A DNA stretch of 64,000 nt from assembly GCA_902539445.1 (NCBI GenBank), contig CACBIY010000003.1, positions 62,001 through 126,000 on the forward strand, read 5' to 3'. Of this stretch, positions 1-9,794 are shown piece after piece. The DNA comes from an uncultured Pelagibacteraceae bacterium (lineage in GTDB: Bacteria > Pseudomonadota > Alphaproteobacteria > Pelagibacterales > Pelagibacteraceae). The notes under the pieces are model-generated. The model was given only the letters and a program-made list of their open reading frames with translations, was not told the origin of the DNA and did no database searches. Numbering within the stretch: the stretch's first letter is position 1; every line of letters starts with the position of its first letter. A program made the translations under genes and the position numbers.

Positions 1-770
1 GGAAAAGTAAATTTTGACAAATATTCTTCAATTTCTTTATCAGCACCTTCTTGGGCTATTTGAGCAGCTGCATGAAGTTTTTTTGTTTCTAAAGAGCTGT
101 AATCGCTTAATAGTAGTTCTTTTTTATTTTTTTTATAGAGCTTTGAGAAAGGTTTATTTTCTTCAGGAATAACATCTTTTACTGTTATGTCATATTCTGA
201 TTTTAAATAATCGCAAAGAGCTATATATCTAGTTCTATTATTTTTTTGAACTTTCTCAAAAACATCATTTGCGAAATCTTCTAATTTTGGAAAATAGTTT
301 TTATTGTCTTGTAAAAAATCTGAAATAACTTCACCAGGAAAAGAATTCTTTCTATTATCAACAATTTTACCAGATATTGTCTCAATTTTATTAATCATTT
401 CATGATCCTTTTTTTTTAAAATATCTCCTAGTCTAACGATGGCTCTACCAATTTTTGGATTAGTACCAACTAAATCTTTTACTTCTGGACCTAGAATATC
501 TAAATCTTCAAACAATTTATCATCTAGTATTTCTGATAAAGTATTTTCTAAATTGATATCTGATTTTGAGGTTAATTGAGAAAGTTCAATGTTCAATTTT
601 TCACAAATTTTTAATAGTAAATCTCCATCTATTTTTCTTTTTCCACCCTCAATAAGATTTAGATAACTAGGAGATATATTTAAATCCTCAGCCAATTTAT
701 TAGCTTGAAGCCCTAACTGTCTCCTAAAAGCCTTGATTTTTGGTCCTATTTTTAGGTTTAATTGACTCAT
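1..770 (-). CDS. XRE-family transcriptional regulator, ScfR/RamB/MccR-like (C-terminus truncated by window edge)
   Basis: Minus-strand ORF read manually: MSQLNLKIGPKIKAFRRQLGLQANKLAEDLNISPSYLNLIEGGKRKIDGDLLLKICEKLNIEL..., a typical HTH_3; divergent from aceA. Confidence 0.8.
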   Translation of the reverse strand, partial: MSQLNLKIGPKIKAFRRQLGLQANKLAEDLNISPSYLNLIEGGKRKIDGDLLLKICEKLNIELSQLTSKSDINLENTLSEILDDKLFEDLDILGPEVKDLVGTNPKIGRAIVRLGDILKKKDHEMINKIETISGKIVDNRKNSFPGEVISDFLQDNKNYFPKLEDFANDVFEKVQKNNRTRYIALCDYLKSEYDITVKDVIPEENKPFSKLYKKNKKELLLSDYSSLETKKLHAAAQIAQEGADKEIEEYLSKFTF

Positions 771-784
771 ATTTTCTAATAGTA

Positions 785-880
785 AATTTTGTAAATTTAT
801 TTTTACAAGATTTTTCCCTAATTTACAACAGTTTTATCATTTTTAATAGATTTTGTAAATTTTGTAAATTATAAAATTTA
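785..880. promoter_or_regulatory. Putative operator: repeated TTTGTAAA / TTTACAA motifs between regulator and aceA operon
   Basis: TTTGTAAA at 788-795, 852-859 and 861-868 plus inverted TTTACAA copies. Confidence 0.55.
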
Positions 881-881
881 C

Positions 882-1043
882 ATGGACGAAAAATTAAAAA
901 ATAACGAAAATGAGGCTCAAATCATAAGACATGAAGACCTTGCTAGACATAATAGCAGGGGTATCTACATGAGAGATGATCATTGTGATTGGGGTTCAAG
1001 TGGAATGAAAGATCTAGTTGAGACACTTAACGACTCAAACTAA
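882..1043 (+). CDS. Small conserved-looking protein, 53 aa, upstream of aceA
   Basis: MDEKLKNNENEAQIIRHEDLARHNSRGIYMRDDHCDWGSSGMKDLVETLNDSN*; below ORF-track length cutoff. Confidence 0.5.
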   Translation: MDEKLKNNENEAQIIRHEDLARHNSRGIYMRDDHCDWGSSGMKDLVETLNDSN

Positions 1044-1097
1044 TTTTCAAACTCTTAACATTCATTTTCAATTACTTGAACATTACAGGGGCCAATA

Positions 1098-2372
1098 ATG
1101 AGTGCAGAAAAGATTTCTTATGATTTAAAAAGATTTGCAGGAATTAAAAGAGACTATACTCCCGAAGAAGTTGAAAGACTAAGAGGCTCAATTAAAATCG
1201 AATATTCAATTTGTAAACAACAATCAACAAAGCTTTGGAAATTATTAAACACAGAAAATTATGTTAACACTTTAGGATCCTTGTCAGGTAATCATGCAGT
1301 TCAGCATGCAAAAGCTGGTTTGAAGGCAATTTATTTAAGTGGTTGGCAAGTAGCAGCTGATGCTAATAGTGCTGGAGAAATGTATCCTGACCAATCTTTG
1401 TATCCTTATGATAGTGCTCCTAAATTAGTAGAATCAATGAATAACGCATTAATTAGAGCTGATCAGATTCAACATATGGAATTAAAAGATGGTGATATGA
1501 AAAAAGAAAAGAGAATTGATTATATGCTACCGATCATTGCTGATGGAGAAGCCGGTTTTGGTGGACCTTTGAATGTATTTGAACTTGCAAAAAAATTTAT
1601 TAAAGCAGGTGCTGCTGGTGTTCATTTTGAAGATCAATTAGCAAGTGAAAAAAAATGTGGTCATATGGGAGGAAAAGTTTTGGTTCCAACTGGTACCATG
1701 ATAAAAAATTTAAAAGCTGCTAGATTGGCAGCCGATATCGCAGATGTGCCTTTAATTATTCTAGCTAGAACAGACGCAAACGCTGCAAAATTAATTACAA
1801 ATGATTATGATGAAAATGACAAACCTTTTTTAACAGGTGAAAGGTCTCCAGAAGGTTTTTATTATGTAAAAGCTGGCATTGAACAAGCAATATCAAGAGG
1901 TCTTGCTTATGCACCCTACTCAGATTTAATTTGGTGTGAAACTGCTACACCGAATCTTGAAGAAGCAAAAAAATTTGCTGATGCAATTCATGAAAAATTT
2001 CCAGGAAAACTTTTAGCATATAATTGTTCTCCATCATTTAACTGGAAAAAACATTTATCAGATGATGAGATAGCATCATTTCAACAAAAAATTAGTCAAA
2101 TGGGTTATAAATTTCAATTCATTACTTTAGCAGGATTTCATACACAAAATATTGCAATTTTTGAGTTAGCTGAAAAATATAAAAAAGAAGGTATGACAGC
2201 ATACTCAAGAATTCAACAACAAGAATTTGCTCGTGAAAAAGATGGATATACTAGTGTTAAACATCAACGTGAAGTTGGTACATCTTATTTTGATGCTGTT
2301 TCCAATACAATAAGTAGTGGAAAAAGTTCTACCACGGCAATGGCAGGTTCAACAGAGTCTGAACAATTCTAA
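1098..2372 (+). CDS. aceA: Isocitrate lyase
   Basis: ICL signature [14 protein letters not shown] and overall family similarity. Confidence 0.96.
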   Translation: MSAEKISYDLKRFAGIKRDYTPEEVERLRGSIKIEYSICKQQSTKLWKLLNTENYVNTLGSLSGNHAVQHAKAGLKAIYLSGWQVAADANSAGEMYPDQSLYPYDSAPKLVESMNNALIRADQIQHMELKDGDMKKEKRIDYMLPIIADGEAGFGGPLNVFELAKKFIKAGAAGVHFEDQLASEKKCGHMGGKVLVPTGTMIKNLKAARLAADIADVPLIILARTDANAAKLITNDYDENDKPFLTGERSPEGFYYVKAGIEQAISRGLAYAPYSDLIWCETATPNLEEAKKFADAIHEKFPGKLLAYNCSPSFNWKKHLSDDEIASFQQKISQMGYKFQFITLAGFHTQNIAIFELAEKYKKEGMTAYSRIQQQEFAREKDGYTSVKHQREVGTSYFDAVSNTISSGKSSTTAMAGSTESEQF

Positions 2373-2400
2373 TAAAACTATCCTTCTTAATTAGAGTTAT

Positions 2401-2425
2401 TAACTGGCCCAGAAATGGGTCAGTT
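2401..2425. terminator. Hairpin between convergent genes, probably bidirectional terminator
   Basis: TAACTGGCCCA-gaaa-TGGGTCAGTTA stem of 11 pairs with one G-T. Confidence 0.55.
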
Positions 2426-3191
2426 AAGATTTGATTTTGTAACCTTTTTTAAGAAGAACTGTAACTACTGTTATACAAATGGATAGAAATAAAAACATTG
2501 TTCCAATACTTATCCATATATTGAAATCAGAAACTCCATAAAAAGAAAATCTTAAACCATTTATTAAGTAAACAACTGGATTAAAATAAGTCACAGTTTG
2601 CCAAAATGACGGTAGCATATCTAATGAATACAAACTCCCACCTAAAAATACCATCGGTGTCACAAACAAAGTTGGAATTATAGACATTTGCTCAAAATCT
2701 GAACTAATTAAACCTATTAAAAAACCAAATAAAGCAAAAGTAAATGCCACTAAAATTAATAAAAATATCATAAGCAATGGATATTTGACTTGAACATCAA
2801 CGAAAAATAATGACGTGATAAATATAATTATACTTACTATTAATGTTTTTGTTGCGCCCGCTCCTACAAAAGCTAGTACAACTTCTAATGTTGAAATTGG
2901 AGCAGCTAAAATTTCATAAATTGTTCCATTAAATTTTGGAAAGAAAATTCCGAAAGAAGTATTACTAATTGACTGGGTTAATAATGTTAACATCAAAAGA
3001 CCAGGCACGATGTAAGATCCGTAGCTTATTCCATCAATTTTTTCCACATACCCTCCAATTACTGAGCCAAAAACTATAAAATATAGCGAAGTCGTTAATA
3101 CTGGAGATAATACAGATTGAGTTAAAGTTCTTCTAAAACGATCCATTTCATGAAGATAAATTGCTCTCAACGCATAAAGATTAATTTTCAT
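2424..3191 (-). CDS. ABC-2 type transporter permease
   Basis: Multi-TM ABC-2 membrane protein, overlaps an ATPase gene. Confidence 0.88.
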   Translation of the reverse strand: MKINLYALRAIYLHEMDRFRRTLTQSVLSPVLTTSLYFIVFGSVIGGYVEKIDGISYGSYIVPGLLMLTLLTQSISNTSFGIFFPKFNGTIYEILAAPISTLEVVLAFVGAGATKTLIVSIIIFITSLFFVDVQVKYPLLMIFLLILVAFTFALFGFLIGLISSDFEQMSIIPTLFVTPMVFLGGSLYSLDMLPSFWQTVTYFNPVVYLINGLRFSFYGVSDFNIWISIGTMFLFLSICITVVTVLLKKGYKIKS

Positions 3192-4116
3192 TTTTTTCCC
3201 TTACTAAATTTACAAAAATTTTTTCTAAAGTACTTTGTTCAGTTTTTAAATCTTTTAATTTTAGGCCTGCATCTTTTAAATCTTGTAGTAAATTTGTAAT
3301 TCCTGTCTGTTTCGCCTGAACATTATAAGTATAATTTAAACTCATCAAGTCTGGTGTAAAAGATAAGTTATATTTTTGGAGTGTTGTTGGTATTTGATTT
3401 ATTTTTTCTTGTAAATCTATTGTTAGTTTTTTATGACCCATTTTTTTTAATAGTTCTTTAGTCTCATCAACAACCACAATCTCTCCCTGATTTATAACTC
3501 CAACTCGATCAGCTATAGCTTCTGCTTCTTCTATATAATGGGTAGTTAAAATAATTGTAACACCAGTTTTTCTCAAATTTTCAACAACCTGCCACATTTC
3601 TTTTCTTAGCTCTACATCAACACCAGCCGTAGGTTCGTCTAAAAATAAAATTGTTGGTTCATGAGATAAGGCTTTTGCTATTAAAACTCTTCTTTTCATT
3701 CCACCAGACAATTGCCGAAGTTTGAGATCTTTTTTATCCCATAAACTTAATTGTTTTAAAACTTTCTCGATATGATTTGGATCTGCTTTTTTTCCATAAA
3801 GACCTCTCGAGTAAGAAACATTATTAAAAACTGTCTCAAATTGCTCTAAAGTTAATTCCTGTGGGACTAAACCTATTCTTGAACGAGTTTCTCTGTAATC
3901 TTTTATGATATCATAGTCATCTACACTAACATTCCCTGAGGTCGGATTAACTATTCCACAAATAATACTTATCAAAGTAGTTTTACCTGCTCCATTAGGA
4001 CCAAGCATTGCGAAAATTTCACCTTTTCTAATTTTTAAATTTATATTCTTTAAAGCATTAAAGCCATTGTCATAAACTTTCGATAAATTGTTTATTAAAA
4101 TCTGATTATCTGACAT
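3181..4116 (-). CDS. ABC transporter ATP-binding protein (ABC-2 exporter)
   Basis: Walker [18 protein letters not shown] signature, [11 protein letters not shown]. Confidence 0.93.
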   Translation of the reverse strand: MSDNQILINNLSKVYDNGFNALKNINLKIRKGEIFAMLGPNGAGKTTLISIICGIVNPTSGNVSVDDYDIIKDYRETRSRIGLVPQELTLEQFETVFNNVSYSRGLYGKKADPNHIEKVLKQLSLWDKKDLKLRQLSGGMKRRVLIAKALSHEPTILFLDEPTAGVDVELRKEMWQVVENLRKTGVTIILTTHYIEEAEAIADRVGVINQGEIVVVDETKELLKKMGHKKLTIDLQEKINQIPTTLQKYNLSFTPDLMSLNYTYNVQAKQTGITNLLQDLKDAGLKLKDLKTEQSTLEKIFVNLVREKNEN

Positions 4117-4152
4117 GAGGCATTTATATAGTTATTAATTAATTTAATACAA

Positions 4153-5604
4153 TCAACTTATATGAAGCTTTTTAGCTTTAATAATAAGCAAAGGCAGAAA
4201 GGTCGCTACAATAAAAGATAAAAAAAGCAAAGATTGTGTAACTAAAGATGGAAATAAATCTTTTGGTATGAAAATTCCTACTAATAAACTTTTAGAGAAA
4301 TCGGGTGAAGGGAACAGTAAAAATCCACCTATCAATCCAATCAAAATAGAAATATAAGCTAAATTTTCATTAATTGATTTATCATAAAAACTCAGAAAAA
4401 CAGTTAATACAAAAGCACAACAAAACAGGTCTGCTAATAAAAAAAGATACAAAATATCAAATCCTTTTGATGCAATAATAAAAGAGATAAAAGATAAAAA
4501 TAAAATTATATATTTAGAAAAGTTTAAATAATTAGTTTTTTTACTCAAATTAAATACTGCTTTTCCATCTAAAATTAACAAACTTGAGATTGCATTAATT
4601 AATGTGTCCACAGTTGAAATTGTTAATGCCATCCCCAGTATAACTACAAATAAAGATAAAAAAATTGTTTGCTCTTTAAGAAATAATGAAAAAAATCCTA
4701 GATCTGGTCTAATACTAGGGTCAATTGAGAAAGCTACCATTCCTGAAAAACCCATAAAGAAAACAATAGGAATTATTATTAAAAAAGAAATAATTAAGCT
4801 TTTTTTTAAAGTTTGGTAATTTTTAGCTGCATACACACGTTGCCAATTTCCTTGATGGAACAAATTAGTTGCAGCTACTGCTATAAAAAAAGTTAAGCCT
4901 GCAGTATAATTTGGAATGTAATGACTATTCAGAAGTTGAGGATTTTTTTTTAACACAAAATCAAAAGAAAATTTAGAACCTGTAAACGAGGTAATATAAA
5001 TAAACGAGATAAATAACAAAACTCCTATAACAATCATTTGAATATTATCAGTAAAAATTGAAGCCTTTAATCCACCATATAACGTATAAATTAGAGTAGA
5101 CGAAAGAACTACTAAAGCTGTAATCCAAAATTCAGTGCCAGATATATAATTGATCAAAACTGAAATAGCGGTTACCTCAGCGCACAAAAAAATGAACATA
5201 TAAAATATGGTCATCAACAAAATTAGCTTAAATAAACTTTTACCAAATTTTCTTCTCATAAATTCTATTAAAGAAGATCCTTTGGGGAATTCATTTCTAA
5301 TTTTTTTTCCTAAGTAAATTAAAAAAAATAGTGGAAAAGCTGTACCTAAAGAATAGCCAATAACTGCACCTATCCCTCCCCAAGTCGCAGCAGATGCAGG
5401 TCCAAATAAAATCCAAGCTCCTAATGCTGATGCTGTTAAACTGGTGGTTAATGAAAAGACACCAATATTCCTATTAGCAGTTAAATAATTATTTAATCCT
5501 TTGAATTTTTTAGTGTGATTAATTCCCAAAAAAGCAAATAACAAACTGATTGCAATTATTAAGATTAATGAAGTGGATTGTTCTAAAAAAAAAGAATTAT
5601 TCAT
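4153..5604 (-). CDS. thiV: Sodium:solute symporter, thiV-like (putative thiamin pyrimidine precursor HMP transporter)
   Basis: SSS-family multi-TM protein directly under a TPP riboswitch, the arrangement described for SAR11 thiV. Confidence 0.8.
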   Translation of the reverse strand: MNNSFFLEQSTSLILIIAISLLFAFLGINHTKKFKGLNNYLTANRNIGVFSLTTSLTASALGAWILFGPASAATWGGIGAVIGYSLGTAFPLFFLIYLGKKIRNEFPKGSSLIEFMRRKFGKSLFKLILLMTIFYMFIFLCAEVTAISVLINYISGTEFWITALVVLSSTLIYTLYGGLKASIFTDNIQMIVIGVLLFISFIYITSFTGSKFSFDFVLKKNPQLLNSHYIPNYTAGLTFFIAVAATNLFHQGNWQRVYAAKNYQTLKKSLIISFLIIIPIVFFMGFSGMVAFSIDPSIRPDLGFFSLFLKEQTIFLSLFVVILGMALTISTVDTLINAISSLLILDGKAVFNLSKKTNYLNFSKYIILFLSFISFIIASKGFDILYLFLLADLFCCAFVLTVFLSFYDKSINENLAYISILIGLIGGFLLFPSPDFSKSLLVGIFIPKDLFPSLVTQSLLFLSFIVATFLPLLIIKAKKLHIS

Positions 5605-5607
5605 TTA

Positions 5608-5679
5608 TTTCCCTTTCTGAATTACCGGACAGGTTCTTAGGGTTTAATCTCAGTCTAAAAAGACACCCCTTTAAATATA
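5608..5679 (-). promoter_or_regulatory. TPP (THI-box) riboswitch
   Basis: Reverse complement: UAUUUAAAGGGGUGUCUUUUUAGACUGAGAUUAAACCCUAAGAACCUGUCCGGUAAUUCAGAAAGGGAAAUAAAUGA; has GGGGUG, CUGAGA, ACCC, GAACCUG and terminal AGGGAA blocks. Confidence 0.93.
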
Positions 5680-5731
5680 ATACTTTAATATTATTAAAAA
5701 AAAAGAAGAATAATGTTTAGAAATTTAATTT

Positions 5732-5911
5732 CTATTTTCTAAAACAATTATTCACTAAAATTGCCATTAAAATCCACATCACAAATACCTCGCCATTTGT
5801 AAATGAATAATCAGCTCCAGCAAATCCCGCTATAAAATTTATTGCATAAATTATTATAGTTGAAATAACTAAACTGGTTACAAGATTTATAAGTCCGCTT
5901 AAGTAGTTCAT
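5732..5911 (-). CDS. Small membrane protein, 59 aa
   Basis: MNYLSGLINLVTSLVISTIIIYAINFIAGFAGADYSFTNGEVFVMWILMAILVNNCFRK*; hydrophobic, two likely TM segments. Confidence 0.5.
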   Translation of the reverse strand: MNYLSGLINLVTSLVISTIIIYAINFIAGFAGADYSFTNGEVFVMWILMAILVNNCFRK

Positions 5912-6003
5912 GATTAATCTTAACTACAATTTAATTGAATGCAAATCAAATTTCTATTTATAGGGGAAGATTTTTTTTGATGCTGGAAGACTACAAAAGA
6001 CCC

Positions 6004-6062
6004 AGGTTGTATTCAAGAAATATATTTTACTAAATTGAAAATTAATATCTTGAATACAACCT
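6004..6062. repeat. 15-bp perfect inverted repeat (AGGTTGTATTCAAGA ... TCTTGAATACAACCT)
   Basis: Arms 6004-6018 and 6048-6062, 29-nt loop. Confidence 0.85.
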
Positions 6063-6101
6063 ATCTAAAATTTATCTTTTTCATACAAGGAGGTAGTTTT
6101 A

Positions 6102-6128
6102 ATGAATCAAATGCCACCTGACACTTAG
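6102..6128 (+). CDS. Possible 8-codon leader peptide MNQMPPDT behind perfect Shine-Dalgarno
   Basis: AAGGAGGT at 6087-6094, 7-nt spacer, ATG at 6102, TAG at 6126. Confidence 0.3.
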   Translation: MNQMPPDT

Positions 6129-6162
6129 CTGGGTAGCTTTATATTTCATAAAAACATAAACG

Positions 6163-6188
6163 AAAAAAATAAAAGTCCATTAGGACTT
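6163..6188 (-). terminator. Rho-independent terminator of the cytochrome c' gene
   Basis: Minus strand AAGTCC-TAAT-GGACTT followed by TTATTTTTTT. Confidence 0.75.
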
Positions 6189-6207
6189 AAATGCCAAAAA
6201 GGCGACT

Positions 6208-6250
6208 AAGGGGAGCTCTTTTGGTTGGAGAACGAAAGAGCGAACCCCTT
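6208..6250. other. Long hairpin (AAGGGG..CTCTTT ... AAAGAG..CCCCTT)
   Basis: Inverted repeat visible in both strands, between the plus-strand leader and the cytochrome c' gene. Confidence 0.6.
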
Positions 6251-6266
6251 CGTTTAATCTTAAAAT

Positions 6267-6728
6267 TTAATGTGGTGCTCTAAATTTACTATGACAAGCT
6301 TTGCAATTACTCCACATCATTTGAGTTAAAGTAGCTCTTACATCATCAGCATCCTCAAATAATGATGATAATTTAATCATATCGTCTGATGCTTTTTTCA
6401 TTAAATCATTAAACTCTTTTTTATTTTCCCAAATTAAAGGTAGAGCTTCAGTTTTAAAACCCTCTTTTGAATTATCCGGAAAATATTCTAACAAAGTTTT
6501 ATAATTTTCACTCATTTCTATCATTAAAGATTTAGCCTTATCAAATTCTCCTTTACTAGCCAAAGCTTGTACTCTTTTTGCAGTACTATAATTTTTGCTA
6601 AACAAGGCTTTTCTTCCTTTTATTATTTCCTCAACGGACATTTCAGAATTAGCTGGAAGCGACAATAATACGAAAATTAAAATGCAGAAAAAATATTTAA
6701 ATACATTTATGATATGATTAATTAACAT
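6267..6728 (-). CDS. Cytochrome c' family protein (secreted)
   Basis: Signal peptide; C-terminal heme motif CKACH. Confidence 0.85.
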   Translation of the reverse strand: MLINHIINVFKYFFCILIFVLLSLPANSEMSVEEIIKGRKALFSKNYSTAKRVQALASKGEFDKAKSLMIEMSENYKTLLEYFPDNSKEGFKTEALPLIWENKKEFNDLMKKASDDMIKLSSLFEDADDVRATLTQMMWSNCKACHSKFRAPH

Positions 6729-7256
6729 ATGCGATTAAAAAACACTCTAACAGAATACGGAGCTATTTCAAAAATATTTCATTGGTTAAGTGCCGCAGTA
6801 TTAATAATTCAAATTCCTCTAGGTATGTATCTAGTAGACATGGATTTCAGTGAAAAAAGATTAACCATAGAAAATATTCATGTTGCAGTCGGTATAAGTA
6901 TATTTTATTTAACTATATTAAGACTTATATATAAAACTTTTAATCCTACCCCAAACTTAAATAATAACATTTTTCCTGGGCAAAAAATAATTGCAAGATT
7001 AAATCATGTGTTTTTATATATTTCAATTTTAATAATAACAATCTCGGGTGCTCTAAAAAAATTATATAACGGTGAAGAGCTTAATATGTTTTTTTTCAAT
7101 CTTGAAATTCAAGATAATTTTGAATTAGCAGAAATATTTTATGAAATTCATATCCTGGGCAATTATACACTTATCGCATTAATATCTTTACATATTTTTG
7201 CTGTTTTAATTCATAAAATATTGTTTAAGGAAAATTTGCTTAAAAGAATTTTATAA
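6729..7256 (+). CDS. Cytochrome b561 family protein
   Basis: YGAISKIFHWLSA N-terminus, TM helices with paired His. Confidence 0.88.
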   Translation: MRLKNTLTEYGAISKIFHWLSAAVLIIQIPLGMYLVDMDFSEKRLTIENIHVAVGISIFYLTILRLIYKTFNPTPNLNNNIFPGQKIIARLNHVFLYISILIITISGALKKLYNGEELNMFFFNLEIQDNFELAEIFYEIHILGNYTLIALISLHIFAVLIHKILFKENLLKRIL

Positions 7257-7961
7257 AATAATACAAGTTAACTTATCTTTAAATTTCAGTTGATTTTTAT
7301 AACTTAATTTAATTTCTTCAATCCCTTGGATAAGTTGTTTTTTTGATAATGGTATTAGCGTAGAAATATATCTATTTTTAATCATACCGAGATATTTCTT
7401 TTTGCTTATTCTCACATTAAAAATAAATTTTTTTTGAATTCTTTGAGGATATAAATTTGTAATAATCTTAAATATCTTTTTATCTCTTATAAGAGATTTA
7501 TTAAGTTTTAGTTTCATTAATTTAAAAGTTGGAATTTCATTATTTTCTGTATCTAAAGTAAAAATTATAATTTTACCTTTTGTATTTAATATTTTTCTTA
7601 ATGATTTTAATAATTTTTTTACCTCACTTAATTTTATTAAATGAATAGTTTGTTTAATCAAAATTAAATCGAACTTTTGATTTTTTGTCAAAGAAAGATC
7701 TAAAATATTTGCTTTTTTAAAATTAATTCTTTTATCTCTATCTTTATGATTAACAATATCTATACCTAAAGGTTTATATTTAAGTTTTAACCTTGATTTT
7801 AAAGAACCTAAAATCTTCCCTCTTCCACAACCAATATCTAAAATTTTAAAATTTGAATTAATTTTGGTATTTTTGATTAAAAAATTATTAAATGAATTAA
7901 TATAATTTTGTGAAGATAACCAAGTTTTATTGTCCCAATTTTTAATGACAACTGATGCCAT
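7251..7961 (-). CDS. SAM-dependent class I methyltransferase
   Basis: KILDIGCGRGKILG motif I. Confidence 0.8.
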   Translation of the reverse strand: MASVVIKNWDNKTWLSSQNYINSFNNFLIKNTKINSNFKILDIGCGRGKILGSLKSRLKLKYKPLGIDIVNHKDRDKRINFKKANILDLSLTKNQKFDLILIKQTIHLIKLSEVKKLLKSLRKILNTKGKIIIFTLDTENNEIPTFKLMKLKLNKSLIRDKKIFKIITNLYPQRIQKKFIFNVRISKKKYLGMIKNRYISTLIPLSKKQLIQGIEEIKLSYKNQLKFKDKLTCIIL

Positions 7962-8379
7962 ATTTTTTTAATCTCCAATAATTATATGGCCATGGTGTTA
8001 AAAAACCCACAACAAGCATTAAAGGTACAACCCACCAAGTTAATATTGCTCCACCAGTTAAAAAATAATCGGTTAAATTCATTGTGGTTTCCATGCTTAT
8101 CATTGAAATAAAACTCATCCCCAATGCTGTTTTAAAAGCTTTATTAAATTCCAAATTTTGACGGATTAGAATAATTGTTTCTAAAATTATACTTGTAATC
8201 AACCCATTAATAATTGCTAATATCATAATTGCTAAAACCGGGAATGGTATTTTGGTCAATTGAAAAAATAAAATTGTTCCAAAATCTCCGATCGAACACC
8301 CAAGTAAACACCACGCAGTATTTTTAGCACTCTGTTTCCATGTGTGTGAACAAGACCAATCAAATGTAGTGGATTCCAT
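7942..8379 (-). CDS. DUF4396 family membrane protein
   Basis: AKNTAWCLLGCSIGDFGTI and METTMNLTDYFLTGG resemble DUF4396. Confidence 0.7.
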   Translation of the reverse strand: MESTTFDWSCSHTWKQSAKNTAWCLLGCSIGDFGTILFFQLTKIPFPVLAIMILAIINGLITSIILETIILIRQNLEFNKAFKTALGMSFISMISMETTMNLTDYFLTGGAILTWWVVPLMLVVGFLTPWPYNYWRLKKYGISCH

Positions 8380-8401
8380 TCTTATATGATAATGTTTAGT
8401 T

Positions 8402-9082
8402 ATGATTTTTAAACAACTATTTGATCAAAAATCTAGCACATACACATACTTAATTGCCTCATCTAAAGGAAGAGAAGCTTTGATAATTGATCCAGTTTTA
8501 GAAAACGTAAGTGATTACATAATTTTATTAAAAGAATTAGATTTAAGATTAGTAAAAGTAATTGACACACATATACACGCTGATCATGTAACGGGTGCTT
8601 CAAAATTAAAAGACATTACGAAATGCTCCACAATAATGGGCGATCATACTCCGGCTGATGCTGTTGAAATTAAAGTAAAAGATGATGAATTTATAAATTT
8701 AGAAAATTTAAAAATTAAAGCAATGTATACCCCGGGTCATACTTCAGATAGTTATAGTTTTTTGATGGATAATTATCTTTTTTCTGGTGACACATTGCTG
8801 ATAAATGGAACAGGTCGAACTGATTTTCAAAATGGAGATTCGAAAGATGCATATAACTCAATTTTTAATAAACTATTAAAACTTCCTGATGAAACTTTTT
8901 TATACCCTGCTCACGATTATAAAGGAGAGAAAGTGAGTACTATTGGTAAAGAAAAAAAACAAAATCCAAGATTACAGGTTAGTAGTGTAGATGAATATGT
9001 TGAGTTAATGAACAATCTAAAACTAAAAAAACCCACTGAAATTGATTTTAATGTTGCAAAAAATATTAATCTAGGTGCTTAA
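8402..9082 (+). CDS. MBL-fold hydrolase, persulfide dioxygenase (ETHE1)-like
   Basis: THIHADHVTGA, TPGHTSDSYSF, FSGDTLLINGTGRTDF motifs. Confidence 0.87.
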   Translation: MIFKQLFDQKSSTYTYLIASSKGREALIIDPVLENVSDYIILLKELDLRLVKVIDTHIHADHVTGASKLKDITKCSTIMGDHTPADAVEIKVKDDEFINLENLKIKAMYTPGHTSDSYSFLMDNYLFSGDTLLINGTGRTDFQNGDSKDAYNSIFNKLLKLPDETFLYPAHDYKGEKVSTIGKEKKQNPRLQVSSVDEYVELMNNLKLKKPTEIDFNVAKNINLGA

Positions 9083-9083
9083 T

Positions 9084-9473
9084 TTAAATTGAGGCTTTTA
9101 ATGCTTCGTAAATTAAATCTTCGGTTGTTTCACCAATACTTCTATAAACTTCTTGATTACCTTTAAAAATTATTAATGTTGTTTGATATTGTACATCAAA
9201 AAAATTAGAGATTTCCTTTTTAGTCACATCAAATGAAAAATATTCAATATTATCAAATTTAATGTCTAATAATTCACCTTTATTTTTTGCATTCTGAAGG
9301 ATTTTCATTTGACCAGCACATGATGGGCAATATTTTATCCAAGAACTGATTACTACAATTTTTCCATCTGATTGGGCTTTATCAAACAACTCTTTCTTAA
9401 AAGTTGTTTCTTTTTCCATTGCATTTGCACTTAAGGAAAATAAAAAGAAAATTGATATTAATATTTTTTTCAT
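9084..9473 (-). CDS. Periplasmic thioredoxin-fold protein
   Basis: Signal peptide plus CPSC active-site-like motif. Confidence 0.7.
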   Translation of the reverse strand: MKKILISIFFLFSLSANAMEKETTFKKELFDKAQSDGKIVVISSWIKYCPSCAGQMKILQNAKNKGELLDIKFDNIEYFSFDVTKKEISNFFDVQYQTTLIIFKGNQEVYRSIGETTEDLIYEALKASI

Positions 9474-9479
9474 AATTTT

Positions 9480-9794
9480 TTATACCATAAAAATTAAAAA
9501 CCAATAAGAAGCTAGCCCTGAGATAATTGTCGCAATAATATTTTGACTTATTATTCCAATTAACATTGCAATTATTGCTGCCATTATCTTTGGATTGTTT
9601 TCTAATTGGAAATCTCCAGAGTTATCCAAAAAAATAGCAGGAAATATAATCGCAGGAAAAATTGCTGAAGGCACAAAAGAGAGAATTTCTCTTATTCTAT
9701 CATTGAACATTTCTTTCTTTAATAATGCTATCATTGAAAACCTTGTCAAAAAAGTTATCAAACCACAGTATATAATTAATAGCCAGTTACTCAT
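9480..9794 (-). CDS. azlD: AzlD family branched-chain amino acid export subunit
   Basis: Size, TM pattern, overlaps azlC. Confidence 0.85.
   Translation of the reverse strand: MSNWLLIIYCGLITFLTRFSMIALLKKEMFNDRIREILSFVPSAIFPAIIFPAIFLDNSGDFQLENNPKIMAAIIAMLIGIISQNIIATIISGLASYWFLIFMV

Noticed and set aside
4604-4819. 71-aa plus-strand ORF
   Set aside because: Antisense within thiV-like symporter, no family features.
6102-6208. Reading through the TAG of the mini-ORF to give MNQMPPDT*LGSFIFHKNINEKNKSPLGLKCQKGD as a recoded or pseudogene protein
   Set aside because: No recognisable family and overlaps the cytochrome c' terminator hairpin; stop is more simply a real stop.
6160-6250. tmRNA, SRP RNA or 6S RNA candidate
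   Set aside because: Did not find tag-peptide, SRP-domain or 6S-like signature sequences; only hairpins.
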